From the NCBI GenBank assembly GCA_044463125.1, contig JBIQMS010000011.1, positions 27,873-91,872 of the forward strand: DNA of 64,000 bases. Direction: 5' to 3'. Positions 51,564-61,324 of this stretch are shown here, piece by piece. How positions within the stretch are numbered: position 1 is the stretch's first letter; every line of letters begins with the position of its first letter. This stretch comes from CAYMZZ01 sp044463125 (GTDB lineage: Bacteria; Bacteroidota; Bacteroidia; Chitinophagales; Chitinophagaceae). The position numbers and the translations under genes were made by a program. The notes under the pieces are model-generated. The model made no database searches, was not told the DNA's origin, and worked only from the letters and a program-made list of their open reading frames with translations.

Positions 51564-51598
51564 AAAAAGGGCCTGCCGGTATTGAAACCAGCAGGCCC
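51564..51598 (-). terminator. Rho-independent terminator of the second T9SS paralogue
   Basis: Stem 51569-51579 with 51588-51598 (GGGCCTGC core, 11 bp with one mismatch), followed on the minus strand by five T (51568-51564). Confidence 0.85.
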
Positions 51599-51602
51599 CC
51601 TA

Positions 51603-51647
51603 TCTACAATAGACTCCATGCCCAAAGGGCATGGAGTCTATTGTAGA
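51603..51647. repeat. Perfect 21-bp hairpin abutting the second T9SS paralogue stop
   Basis: Arms 51603-51623 and 51627-51647 pair with no mismatch around AAA. It starts at the base after the stop codon (51648-51650). No T-run, so a role in transcript protection or termination help is possible. Confidence 0.88.
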
Positions 51648-54106
51648 TTATTGTAAGATGAATTGCTTGCTTTCGCGGAAGCCGTCGCCACTTACTACCG
51701 TCACATACATGCCGGATTTCAGCGTAGCGGGCAGCTCCACCATTTGCGTTACACCCGCACCCACATTGTTGATGTTGGTGCTATAAACTCGTTGGCCTGA
51801 AGTATTGAATACCTGCAGGCTATACTGCCCCTGGCGCAAACCGTTCAGGCTCACAGTCAGTTGCTTGCCCACAACCGGGTTGGGGTAGAGGCTGAAGCTG
51901 GCCGATTTCGTGCTGCCCATTTCCACACGCAGAATCTTGCTATACACAGGCTTGCCTCCAATTTCATCAACGCGGATGCGATAGAAGTTGGCGCCATTGA
52001 TGGGAGCCGCGTCGAAGTGGGTATAGGAAGCTTTGTCATCGCGGTTGCTCTTGGGTGCCTGCTGGTTGATGGGGTAATAGTTGATACCATCAGCCGAGCG
52101 CTCTACCTCGTAACGCACAATGTCTCTTTCAGTCAGGTTGCTCCATTCAATATGCACACCGCCGTCTTTTCCATAAGCACGTACGCCATCAAAAAGCACG
52201 GGCAGCGGATTATCGGCCTGGTTGCCACTTGCCAGGGCAAAGGGGCTGAAGCTGGTTACGGCATTGGAGCTGATGCTGCCTACGGTGAGTGTGGAACCTC
52301 CGGTGATGTTGGCGCCGGCATCTACCCAGGTACTGCCATCGAAGCGCGCAACACGCAGAGTAAGAAGGTTGGTGATATATTGAGTAACAGGCGAACAATC
52401 GCTGTTGGCAGCCCAGCTAAGTGTAACGGCGCCACCGCGATCACCGGCACCACTGCGGTCCAGAGTCCAGTACTCACAGGCGCTTACGCGGGCTAAACCA
52501 GAGCCGCCGTATTGGCATCAGCACGAATAAACTCGGCGGTGAAGGTGGAAGTGCCGCTACCGGTATTGGTTGTAAGACCTATCGCACGCATACCCACGGA
52601 GCTGGATTTGCCCACATAGAAAGTAAAGGCGCTGCTGTTGTTGAATGATTTTTGCAATTGACCGTTTACATATGCGTTGTTATTGGAAGTGGAGTTGCCG
52701 GCAGTGCCTACCAACAGCGTATTGGCACCAGGGGTAATATAACCATTCTCAAGGGTCAGGTTGCGTGAAACCGTAAAGTTGCGACCCATCGCCACTTCGC
52801 CTGATGTGTTATTAATAATCAGATCACGAACTCCCGATCCTGCTGTAGTAAAATTGCCAGTGGATGCACCGCGGAATTCGTAGTCGGCACCGCTATCGTA
52901 AGTGCGTGTACCACCTACCTGTATGGCTCCGGTTGATCCGCTACTGGAAAGACCTGCAGCATTTGCGACAATGATTTTTCCCTGCGCATCCAGTGTAAAG
53001 GTTGCGTCGGTACCATCCAGAACAGAAGTTCCAAAATCTACCTCGGCATCGTTGTCAATACGAAAACCAATAACGCCGCTAATGGTGCCACCGGTTTTGG
53101 TGAAGGTTTGTACCCCTGTTCTGTCGAATACAAAATTGGCCGTACCACCAATACCGCGAGCCAGGGTGCCACCACTTATATTCACATTCCCGGATACATT
53201 AAGATTATGGGAGCCGGAAGTTTCTACTATGTAGAAGAAACCACCCGTAAGATTGAAGTCTCCTGCAACATTTGTATTCGTAGCGCCGCCTCCACCACTG
53301 ATTTTTAGTGTGAGCTGGCCAGTGCCTGTACTGGCAACTGTAAAATTACCATTGATGGTTTGAAGTGAAGCGGCAAAAGATTCGAGTTGAGATTGATTGG
53401 GGCAGTTCCAAGTTAAATTGCCAAAACTTTGATTGAAGCCAGACGGAATAGAAGTTGTTACCCCTGTCACTTCACATGTGGAAGCTACATTCCAAGAGGC
53501 TGTGGGAATTGATCCGCCATTTCTTTGATGCGAGTATGTGGAGCCTGTATTAAACTGAAGTCTCGTCGCGGCACCTGTAACCGTCCCACCAGTATTTTCT
53601 ATCGCTCCTCCGTTCCCAACTGAAGTAGCGGTATTAGTATTCCCAAGGTCTGCTTCATTTCCTGGTTCCACGATCAGTGTTCCATCAATTTGGCCCAATG
53701 TATTCCCTCCACCTGCGCCACTCCTTGTAAAGTTTAGGTCTATATCGTCGCCGCCACTCACCAGGGTGAGGGAAGAGCCTGATTCAATCACCAATCTTGT
53801 TTGTCCACCGGGAACAGAAACGGTTAGTGTTCTGTTGTTGCCTGATTGTGCCACCAAGGAGACCTGCGAATTACCTTCAACCCGAAGGCCGGCGACCGTT
53901 ACATTGGGCACACCGGTTATTTGCCCGGAAACACCATTGTCGAAAACAACAATATTCGTTGCTCCTGGTGCCCCACTTGGAGACCAGTTGCCAGCCGTTG
54001 CCCAGCTACCGCCTGAAGCGGGACCATTCCAGGTCTTGGTGGTTTGTCCCCAGCCGGCAACGGATACCAGCACCAGGGCTATAAGTGTAATGTAAAACCT
54101 TTTCAT
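51648..54106 (-). pseudogene. Frameshifted paralogue of the T9SS surface protein
   Basis: A tandem paralogue of the 48743-51214 gene. The N-terminal part (54106-52493, 537 residues) has a signal peptide (KRFYITLIALVLVSVAGWGQ) and the same beta-rich repeats, and stops at TAG in 'ANTAALV'. From about 52500 to 51648 another frame is open without stops. It encodes the missing part: ARVSACEYWTLDRSG, SFSPFALASGN, the fibronectin-like segment and the sorting domain ending ESKQFILQ. Relative to the paralogue, about nine residues are lost at the junction, so a small deletion caused the shift. It could be a true pseudogene, a sequencing error or phase variation. Its promoter and terminator are intact. 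Confidence 0.85.
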
Positions 54107-54445
54107 TGCTCAGTGTTTAGTTTATAGATAGAGTGAAGATGATGACTTGCTATGGATCATCACAGGCCTGGATACTGAGCTTTTTAGAGGAAAATGGATG
54201 ACTTAAGTGCACAGGAGGACTGCTTCGCAGCTTAGTGCAAGGTTCATTTCACCAGCGATTTTGAGGATTTTTCGAGTACGGAATTCAGAAGATTTGGATG
54301 GGATTAATCTCAGGTTAGAATTTTATTAGAATTTTCCTGACAGCACAAATCTATCAGGCGGATTTCAGATTCGCAAGTATTTTCCCGGAAATATTTCGTA
54401 AACAGTTCGTAGTTCTACGATAATTGAGGATTGATTTGATAAAGA
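54107..54445 (-). other. Long leader of the second T9SS paralogue
   Basis: A 339-bp gap without a gene. It holds the promoter at 54346-54376 and the conserved leader element at 54263-54299 that matches 51383-51417. Confidence 0.55.
54346..54376 (-). promoter_or_regulatory. Promoter of the second T9SS paralogue
   Basis: Minus strand: TTG (54376-54374), a 20-bp spacer, TAGATTTG (54353-54346). Spacing and distance to the ATG (about 240 bp) equal those of the other paralogue. Confidence 0.65.
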
Positions 54446-57310
54446 TCAAAGGAAATGTGCAGTATGGCTCTCCTTTATCTTCTTAATACCGGCCGGCGGA
54501 CCCGCATAAACCAGTTGGCCACCAGCATCACCAGCTTCTGGTCCCAGATCAATCAGCCAGTCGGCCGAACGGATTACATCCGTATTGTGCTCGATTACGA
54601 TGATTGAATGTCCCTGGTTGATCAATGCCTGGAAGGAAGTGAGCAATTTGCTGATATCATGAAAATGCAAACCCGTGGTAGGTTCGTCGAAGATGAACAG
54701 GATATGTTGATTGGCCCGGCTGCGACCTAAGAATGAAGCCAGCTTCACGCGTTGCGCCTCCCCACCGGAAAGGGTATCGGATGACTGTCCCAGCTTGATA
54801 TAGCCCAGTCCCACATCACTCAATGGCTGCAGGGCCTTTGCCAGGTTTTTTTCATCCCGGAAAAACTCGATGGCTTCATCAACCGACATTTCCAACACAT
54901 CGTGTATGCTCTTTTCGCGATAGCGCACTTCCAGCACTTCTTCCTTAAAACGCTTGCCGCCACAGGATTCGCAGACCAGGTGCACATCCGCCAAAAACTG
55001 CATCTCCACCACCTGTTCTCCTTCACCCTTGCAGGTATCGCATCGGCCGCCATCCACATTAAAGGAAAAATGTTTCGGTTGAAAGCCGCGCATCTTGCTT
55101 AATGGTTGCCGGGCATAGAGATCACGGATTTCATCATAAGCCTTAATATAGGTAACCGGGTTACTGCGCGATGATTTACCGATGGGGTTCTGATCCACCA
55201 GCTCGATCTGACCGATATGATCCACATCGCCACTGATCTCCCGATGCGCGCCTATCTTTTCGCCAAATTCTCCTTTCAGCTTGCGCAGGGCGGGGTAGAG
55301 GATCTGCTTCACCAATGTGGTCTTCCCACTACCACTCACACCACTCACCACACAGAGCATATCCAGCGGAAAATGCACGTCGATATTCTTCAGGTTATGT
55401 TGCCTTGCCCCCAATACCGAAATCTGCCGGATCGGTTTGCGGGTTTTTTGCGGCACTTCCACCTTTAGTTTACCACTCAGGTATTTGCCGGTAAGGCTCT
55501 TGTCGTTGGAAACAATGGCATCATAATCACCTTCCGCAATTACTTCACCACCCAGGTGGCTGGCGAGGGGCCCCATATCAATGATATGATCCGCTTCGCG
55601 CATCATCATTTCATCGTGTTCCACCACCACCACGGTATTACCCAGGTCGCGCAGCTCTTTCAGTACCCGAATCAGGTTGGCCGTATCGCGGCTATGCAAA
55701 CCTATGGAGGGCTCGTCGAGTATATATAAGGAATCGGTCAAATTACTCCCCAGGCTGCGGGTCAGTTGTATGCGCTGGCTTTCGCCACCACTCAGGGTAT
55801 TGGCGAGCCGGCTGATGGTCAAATACCCGAGCCCCACATTCAACAAAGTGCGAAGGCGGTTTTCTATTTCAATCAATATTCTTTTCGCGATCTTTTTTTC
55901 ATGATCGGAAATCACCTGCTCCAGTTCATCGAACCAGACTTTCATTTCTTTCACGGGCATTTCACTGATCTCGCCGATATGCTTTCCGTTCACCTTCACA
56001 TATAATGCCTCTTTGCGTAAACGATATCCTTCACAATCGGGACAGGTAGTGCGGCCACGGTAGCGACTTAGCAATACGCGGTACTGTACCTTATACAGGT
56101 TTTGTTCCACTTCCTTGAAGAAGGCGTGCAGCCCCAGCGCATCCGCATGGCCATCCCAAAGCATGCGATACTGCTGTTTGGTTAGGTCGGCAATGGGTTT
56201 ATGAATGGGGAATCCGGCTTTTTTGGCGCCCTTAATAAATTGCTCGCGCCACCAGCCCAATTTTTCACCTTTCCAGGGTGCCACTGCTTCGTCGTACACG
56301 CTGCGGTTGCGATCGGGGATCACCAGGTCTTCATCAATACCCAGCACCTGGCTGAATCCTTCGCAGGTAGGGCAGGCGCCAAAGGGGTTGTTGAAGGAAA
56401 AAAGGTTGAGTACGGGCTCCTCAAAGCTGATACCGTCCAGTTCAAAGCGGTTATTAAAGTGCAGGAGTTTCAGTTTATCTCCCTCTTGCAGTTCCAGGTA
56501 CATATCGCCCTCGCCTTCATAAAATGCGGTACCTACCGAATCGGCCAGGCGATGCAGATCGTCCTCATCCAGGGTGCGGGTAATGATCCGGTCGATCAAT
56601 ATATATAGATGGTCGGCATTCTTTCCCAGCGTTTCCTTCAGTTTTTTATCATCCAGCTCCAGCAGGTCTTCAATAGAGTGAGCCGTGCCCGCGCTGGCTT
56701 TTTTCTCGCCTGCCTCCGTTTGATACACACGGCTAAAACCTTTTTGCATCAGGATGTTCAGCTCTTCCTGCAGTTTGCGGTTACGGTGTGTTTTTAGTTT
56801 GGCCAGAATAAATACGCGGGTGCCCTCCGTCAGCTTGCTGATGGCATCCACCACATCTTTCACATCATCCTTTTTCACCTGCCGGCCCGATACGGGTGAA
56901 ATGGTATGGCCGATGCGGGCAAAGAGCAGGCGGAGATAATCATAAATCTCCGTCATACTGCCCACCGTACTGCGGGGCGTACGGGTAATTACTTTCTGTT
57001 CGATGGCGATGGCGGGGCAAAGGCCTTTAATATGGTCCACATCCGGCTTATTCATCCGGTTCAGAAACTGCCGGGCATAGGCGCTCAGGCTCTCGGCGTA
57101 GCGGCGCTGCCCTTCGGCGAACAGGGTGTCGATGGTAAGAGAGGATTTACCGGACCCGGATACCCCCGTTACTACCACCAACTTATTACGGGGAATTGTA
57201 ACGGATATATCCTTCAGATTGTGCACACGAGCGCCCCTGATCTGGATATTTTCTGCGGAATTTACGGTCGTGCCGCTTACGGGATTTTTCCCTTTTATTG
57301 ATGTGTCCAT
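54446..57310 (-). CDS. uvrA: Excinuclease ABC subunit A
   Basis: UvrA scans DNA for bulky lesions and loads UvrB in nucleotide excision repair. The 954-residue product carries two ABC ATPase modules: Walker A GVSGSGKSSLTID (about residue 36) and GVSGSGKTTLVKQIL (about 650), with signatures LSGGESQRIQLTRSLG and LSGGEAQRVKLASFLG. Zinc-finger cysteines are present in CPTCEG, CPDCEGYRLR, CDTCKGEGE and CESCGGKR. The ATG at 57310 is chosen over a TTG at 57316, which would overlap the expected transcript start of the TACCTTTG box at 57322. Length is normal. Confidence 0.97.
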   Translation of the reverse strand: MDTSIKGKNPVSGTTVNSAENIQIRGARVHNLKDISVTIPRNKLVVVTGVSGSGKSSLTIDTLFAEGQRRYAESLSAYARQFLNRMNKPDVDHIKGLCPAIAIEQKVITRTPRSTVGSMTEIYDYLRLLFARIGHTISPVSGRQVKKDDVKDVVDAISKLTEGTRVFILAKLKTHRNRKLQEELNILMQKGFSRVYQTEAGEKKASAGTAHSIEDLLELDDKKLKETLGKNADHLYILIDRIITRTLDEDDLHRLADSVGTAFYEGEGDMYLELQEGDKLKLLHFNNRFELDGISFEEPVLNLFSFNNPFGACPTCEGFSQVLGIDEDLVIPDRNRSVYDEAVAPWKGEKLGWWREQFIKGAKKAGFPIHKPIADLTKQQYRMLWDGHADALGLHAFFKEVEQNLYKVQYRVLLSRYRGRTTCPDCEGYRLRKEALYVKVNGKHIGEISEMPVKEMKVWFDELEQVISDHEKKIAKRILIEIENRLRTLLNVGLGYLTISRLANTLSGGESQRIQLTRSLGSNLTDSLYILDEPSIGLHSRDTANLIRVLKELRDLGNTVVVVEHDEMMMREADHIIDMGPLASHLGGEVIAEGDYDAIVSNDKSLTGKYLSGKLKVEVPQKTRKPIRQISVLGARQHNLKNIDVHFPLDMLCVVSGVSGSGKTTLVKQILYPALRKLKGEFGEKIGAHREISGDVDHIGQIELVDQNPIGKSSRSNPVTYIKAYDEIRDLYARQPLSKMRGFQPKHFSFNVDGGRCDTCKGEGEQVVEMQFLADVHLVCESCGGKRFKEEVLEVRYREKSIHDVLEMSVDEAIEFFRDEKNLAKALQPLSDVGLGYIKLGQSSDTLSGGEAQRVKLASFLGRSRANQHILFIFDEPTTGLHFHDISKLLTSFQALINQGHSIIVIEHNTDVIRSADWLIDLGPEAGDAGGQLVYAGPPAGIKKIKESHTAHFL

Positions 57311-57321
57311 TTTCAAGAAAA

Positions 57322-57329
57322 CAAAGGTA
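57322..57329 (-). promoter_or_regulatory. Putative -7 box of uvrA
   Basis: Minus strand TACCTTTG, a full match to TAnnTTTG, 12 bp before the ATG at 57310. No TTG at the -33 position. No SOS box was recognised. Confidence 0.45.
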
Positions 57330-57580
57330 AATGGTTCAGGCTCTTAAATTTCGGAGAAATTCCTTAACAATATTTTTACAGGAAAAATAACCCAAAGCTT
57401 GGTGGAATGTTGGGTCGTATCGTCAAATGGTTTATTTTTATTGCACAATATCCAATTAAATATGATCAACCAAAAAACCACCACGCCTATCGCATAATAC
57501 TCTACACTTTTTTCGATTTCAAGTTTCTCAATTTTTACGGTAACCAATATCCATTCAACCACCTAAACTGTAGGAGTATT

Positions 57581-58162
57581 ATGAAAGCTTTTGTCAAAAA
57601 AACAGACCATGAATTAATCCACCTGTTCATGGACGGCAATCTCGAGGCCCTCGAAGCGCTCGTGCTGCGCCACAAAGACAAACTGTACACATCCATTCTT
57701 TTCCTGGTCAAAGACAAGTACCTGGCCGAAGACATTTTCCAGGATGTGTTTATCCGCATTATCGATACCATGCGCAGCGGGCGCTATACCGAAGAAGGAA
57801 AGTTCCTGCCCTGGGCTATGCGTATCGCACACAACCTTTGTGTGGATCATTTCCGCAAGGTAAAGCGCACCCCCACTATCCGCAACAGCGAAGACAAAGA
57901 CATTTTCGAAGTGCTCAACTTCGCGGAAGACAGTGCGGAAACCAGCCTCATGAAGCGTCAAAGCCATAGCCGCGTACGCGAGATGCTGGAGCGCCTGCCC
58001 GAAGATCAGCGCGAAGTGATCATCCTGCGCCATTATGCCGATATGAGCTTTAAGGAAATTGCTGCTGCCACCAATTGCAGCATCAATACCGCGCTCGGTC
58101 GCATGCGTTATGGATTAATTAACTTACGCAAACTGATGGTGCAAAAACAAATTGCTTTGTAA
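57581..58162 (+). CDS. ECF-type RNA polymerase sigma factor
   Basis: A 193-residue group 4 sigma-70 factor. Region 2 spans about residues 20-95 (LVLRHKDKLYTSILFLVKDKYLAEDIFQDVFIRII, with the -10-binding helix around FLPWAMRIAHNLCVDHFRK). Region 4 spans about 130-185 (LERLPEDQREVIILRHYADMSFKEIAAATNCSINTALGRMRYG), with the helix-turn-helix. The ATG at 57581 is preferred; the frame is open 58 codons further but encodes no homology. A rare AGGAG stands 5 nt before the ATG. No anti-sigma gene is adjacent, so its control must lie elsewhere. Confidence 0.95.
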   Translation: MKAFVKKTDHELIHLFMDGNLEALEALVLRHKDKLYTSILFLVKDKYLAEDIFQDVFIRIIDTMRSGRYTEEGKFLPWAMRIAHNLCVDHFRKVKRTPTIRNSEDKDIFEVLNFAEDSAETSLMKRQSHSRVREMLERLPEDQREVIILRHYADMSFKEIAAATNCSINTALGRMRYGLINLRKLMVQKQIAL

Positions 58163-58347
58163 TTTGTAACCTATTATATTCGCGGCAGGAAACAGATTCA
58201 GTCGTCAAGATATTGTCATTCTGTATTTCCATTCGCAACCCGAAAGTTCTTACTTCGAAAAAGAATTTTCCTTGCTTGCCGGCGAAAGGCTTGTACAGAA
58301 TGACACCAAATTGCAGCCAACTTCATTAGAAGTTGGCTGTTTTGTTT
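58163..58347 (+). other. 3' region of the sigma factor gene with inverted repeat
   Basis: No gene. An 11-bp inverted pair GTCATTCTGTA / TACAGAATGAC (58215-58225, 58294-58304) encloses 68 nt, and a terminator follows. Confidence 0.6.
58314..58343 (+). terminator. Terminator of the sigma factor gene
   Basis: A perfect 11-bp stem (CAGCCAACTTC, 58314-58324, with 58329-58339) around ATTA, followed by TTTT. Confidence 0.82.
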
Positions 58348-58751
58348 ACGTAATACGTAATACGTAGTACGTATTTTTTGTTTAAGGATGAAAGGAGGGT
58401 TTTGGCTATTTGAACTATATCGCGAATACAGCGAAGTTTTACCGCAACGAACGCTACGAATGCGCGAAGTTCGCGACGATCTGTTTAAAGCATAAAAATT
58501 ATCTGCTGTTGCTAGCAACCGATAGTAGCGATATCAGCATCAATCATTTTCACAGATCATATCTTCGCGTTCGTTGCGCATTCGTAGCGTTCGTTGCGGT
58601 AAAGCTTCCCGAACATTAAGCAGCTCGCAAATTCGGAGAGCTTTTCCCGCAGATTTGTTGCGCAGATGAACGCAGATCCTTCAATAAAATTAAACCTTAA
58701 ACCCTAAACCCTAAACCCAAAAACGTACTACGTAATACGTAAAACGTACTA
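58348..58751. repeat. Large nested inverted-repeat element between sigma factor and dsbD genes
   Basis: The outer arms are ACGTAnn arrays (58348-58375 and 58723-58750). The right one overlaps the dsbD stop codon (58749-58751). A TTTAAGG/TTTAGGG-type array lies inside the right arm (58692-58719). The inner arms, 58438-58469 and 58563-58603, share about 32 bp and differ only by one 9-bp insertion (AACGAACGC). A half copy of the TCTGCG core lies at about 58645-58680. No gene is present in the 400 bp. Confidence 0.85.
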
Positions 58752-60683
58752 CTTCTTCCCAGCTTCCAACCCACACTTCAACCATTCCGCAAATTCACGC
58801 GGACTGGTGGTATAGAATTTGGTTTTGGTGAGGGCTTTTTCATCGGGGCTGATGATGGCATATTGCGGCTGTGCCGTGGCATCGAAGTTTTCAAGCTGGA
58901 AGGCCGTCCATTTATCGCCTACGGTCTGTATAGATTTTTCGGTGCCGTTCTTCATCGTGTACACCGTGCGCTCATTCGCGGGCAACAGGCTGCGCTCATC
59001 TACATAGAGTGATACGAGGATGAAATCTTCTTTCATCAGCTTTTCCACTTCGGGATCGGTCCATACATTTTCTTCCATACGCCGGCAGTTAACGCAGGCC
59101 CATCCGGTGAAGTCGATCAGGATGGGCTTATTCAGTCGTTTCGCTTCGGCCAGCGCCAGTTCGTAATCGAGCAGGGGCTTCTCGCAGTTAACGGGTTGGG
59201 CGTACACACTATAACAAACAGGTGGCGGGAAGCCACTGATCAGGCTCAGCTTGGCCCAGCGCGTATTGGTTACGCCGGGTATCAGGTAAAGGGTGAATGC
59301 TCCAAACAACAAGATGAATATCCAGCGAATGGCGCCGAATTTTTTGGGTTTGCTGCTATGACCGATACGGATGAGTCCGAGCAGGTACAGCACCGTGAAC
59401 AGTCCGATGATGATCCAGGCGCCGATAAAGATTTCTCTTTTCAAAATGCCCCATTGCTCCACATTGTCGGCATTGGCCAAAAACTTAACGGCGAGGGCCA
59501 GTTCCACAAAACCCAGCACCACTTTCACATCCGTCATCCAGCCACCGCTTTTTGGAACGGAAGCCAGCCATTTTGGAAACAGGGCGAAAAGGGCGAAGGG
59601 CAGGCCTAGTGCCAGTCCAAATCCACCCGCACCAAAAGTGAGCGGCCAGGCGCCACCATCCAACACACCTACCAGCAGGGAGCCGAGGATGGGTCCGGTG
59701 CAGGAAAAGGAAACGATAGCCAGCGTAAGCGCCATAAAGAAGATGCCCGCAATATTGCCCAGCCCCGATTTGGAATCGGCTTTATTGGCAATACCCGACG
59801 GCAGGGTGATTTCATAAAGGCCAAAGAAGGAAAGCGCGAATGCTACAAAGATGGCGAAGAAGATCAGGTTGAGCCATACATTGGTGCTGATATTGTTGAA
59901 GATGGCCGGGTTGGTGCCGCCAACAATATGAAAAGGAATGGTGAGTGCTACGAAAATCAGGAAGATAAAAAATCCATACAGCAAGGCGCTGCCAAATCCG
60001 CGACTTTGTTGCCCGCCCTTCTTCGTAAAAAACGATACGGTCAGGGGAATCATGGGAAACACGCAGGGCGTTAGCAATGCCAGCAATCCACCCAGAAAAC
60101 CCAGCAGAAAAATGCGCAGGTAGCTGCTATTGCTGCTGATGGTATCACCACAATCAGCTACGGGGTTCTTGATATCAATACTGGCAATATGAATCCGGGC
60201 CTGCGATGCCACACCACCTTCCAGCTCCACTGTAAAACTGAAAGTATTATTGTAAAACTCTTCGCCTCTGCCAAAATTATAAAGAAGGGTTCCGCGCAGC
60301 TTGTCGGGAACAATACCATTGATGCGTATATCCGCTTCAAATCGGCCGCTGCTTTCATACACCATTACATCGCCGCCAAAGAGACTGCTGTTGACTGTGA
60401 TCGGATTTCCGGCATTGCGCAAGGGGCTACTCTGCACGCTGCTGTCTTCCCATTGCAGCTCGGCCAATTGCAGGTCGGGAAGGCTTTGCTCCGGGGCATA
60501 AAGCATCCAACCATTGATATCGGGCAGATTAAACTGCAGGGTATAATTGCCTTCTCCGGTCTTTACTGCTTTCGCTTCCCAGGCTTCCAATTTCAGTTGT
60601 TCTTCCTGCGCATGGGCGCGCATGAGAGATAGCGATAAAAGTGAAATCAACAGGAACAGGGCGGAACGTAAAGTTGGCTGCAT
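58749..60683 (-). CDS. dsbD: DsbD-like thiol:disulfide interchange protein (membrane electron transporter)
   Basis: DsbD carries electrons from cytosolic thioredoxin to the periplasm. The 644-residue protein has a signal peptide and an N-terminal beta domain (about 25-160). The membrane domain has eight to nine helices; LTPCVFPMIPLTV and FSCTGPILGSLLVG carry its two redox cysteines. The C-terminal thioredoxin domain has the CxxC motif WACVNCRRME. The N-terminal domain lacks the cysteine pair of a normal DsbD alpha domain. The gene upstream on the same strand encodes a stand-alone domain that has it. The last codons run into an ACGTAnn array. Confidence 0.9.
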   Translation of the reverse strand: MQPTLRSALFLLISLLSLSLMRAHAQEEQLKLEAWEAKAVKTGEGNYTLQFNLPDINGWMLYAPEQSLPDLQLAELQWEDSSVQSSPLRNAGNPITVNSSLFGGDVMVYESSGRFEADIRINGIVPDKLRGTLLYNFGRGEEFYNNTFSFTVELEGGVASQARIHIASIDIKNPVADCGDTISSNSSYLRIFLLGFLGGLLALLTPCVFPMIPLTVSFFTKKGGQQSRGFGSALLYGFFIFLIFVALTIPFHIVGGTNPAIFNNISTNVWLNLIFFAIFVAFALSFFGLYEITLPSGIANKADSKSGLGNIAGIFFMALTLAIVSFSCTGPILGSLLVGVLDGGAWPLTFGAGGFGLALGLPFALFALFPKWLASVPKSGGWMTDVKVVLGFVELALAVKFLANADNVEQWGILKREIFIGAWIIIGLFTVLYLLGLIRIGHSSKPKKFGAIRWIFILLFGAFTLYLIPGVTNTRWAKLSLISGFPPPVCYSVYAQPVNCEKPLLDYELALAEAKRLNKPILIDFTGWACVNCRRMEENVWTDPEVEKLMKEDFILVSLYVDERSLLPANERTVYTMKNGTEKSIQTVGDKWTAFQLENFDATAQPQYAIISPDEKALTKTKFYTTSPREFAEWLKCGLEAGKK

Positions 60684-60731
60684 GGCAATTCTGAAAAAAT
60701 GGCGGTATGAATAAGGTAACCCTTTAGTGGG

Positions 60732-60777
60732 TTATAATACGATTATTCCCCCAAGGGGGGGAATAATCGTATTATAA
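60732..60777. terminator. Perfect 21-bp hairpin between the two Dsb genes
   Basis: Arms 60732-60752 and 60757-60777 pair without mismatch around AAGG; the top is five G:C pairs, then an AT-rich foot. It begins one base after the stop codon of the upstream gene (60779-60781), so it may end or attenuate transcription before dsbD, or protect the 3' end. Confidence 0.8.
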
Positions 60778-60778
60778 A

Positions 60779-61228
60779 TTATAGTGCGATGGAGAACTTT
60801 ACCGTCTTGGGAGGAAGACAACGCTCGTCGTCGCAGGTTTGATAAGTAACACTGCCGCTCACATTGGTTTTAGCGCTGCCGCGTAACTTCACCACTTGCA
60901 CAAAGTTCACGCTCTTGGAGTACTGGTTGGCTGAAAGGTCCAGTTTCTTGTCATGAAACTTTTCCATTTTGCCGATCTCTTTCACTTTGCCATCTAATTG
61001 TACCAGGGGATTATTATTAATCTTGAAACCAGTTGGGATGGCGATAGCGTCTTCAGGCTGCACCTGCGAATAGAGATGCCATCCGTCCTGGATGGTAGCC
61101 GTCATATGCAGCTCAAAGGTTTTATCATCAATCTTTTTGGAACTGAAAGTCCAATTCACAGGATTTACCTGTGCCTCAGCGCCGGCTACCATGAAAAAAG
61201 CGAGCAATAAAACAGATAATTTCTTCAT
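60779..61228 (-). CDS. Stand-alone DsbD alpha-type (nDsbD-like) periplasmic protein
   Basis: A 149-residue exported protein. The signal peptide is KKLSVLLLAFFMVAGAEA. The rest is an immunoglobulin-like fold with the DsbD N-domain pattern: GWHLYSQVQP near residue 50 and VSGSVTYQTCDDERCLPPKTVKFSI at the end. The Cys pair in TCDDERC aligns with the active-site cysteines of nDsbD (GCADAGFC type). It is transcribed just before dsbD on the same strand. The pair probably forms one electron path: membrane DsbD reduces this domain, which reduces periplasmic substrates. That is inference from the motifs and position. Confidence 0.85.
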   Translation of the reverse strand: MKKLSVLLLAFFMVAGAEAQVNPVNWTFSSKKIDDKTFELHMTATIQDGWHLYSQVQPEDAIAIPTGFKINNNPLVQLDGKVKEIGKMEKFHDKKLDLSANQYSKSVNFVQVVKLRGSAKTNVSGSVTYQTCDDERCLPPKTVKFSIAL

Positions 61229-61324
61229 ATTCTATGGTTTAACTACCTGTTACAAAGGAACACAAAAACCGGCGAATAGTGCTGTTAAAATTTGATGGAT
61301 AGGGGGAAATAGCTGATAATCCGG

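Noticed and set aside
52200..52492. Two separate genes instead of a frameshifted one
   Set aside because: The segment upstream of 52199 is open in the C-terminal frame and continues the paralogue's sequence without a gap, so the fragments belong together.
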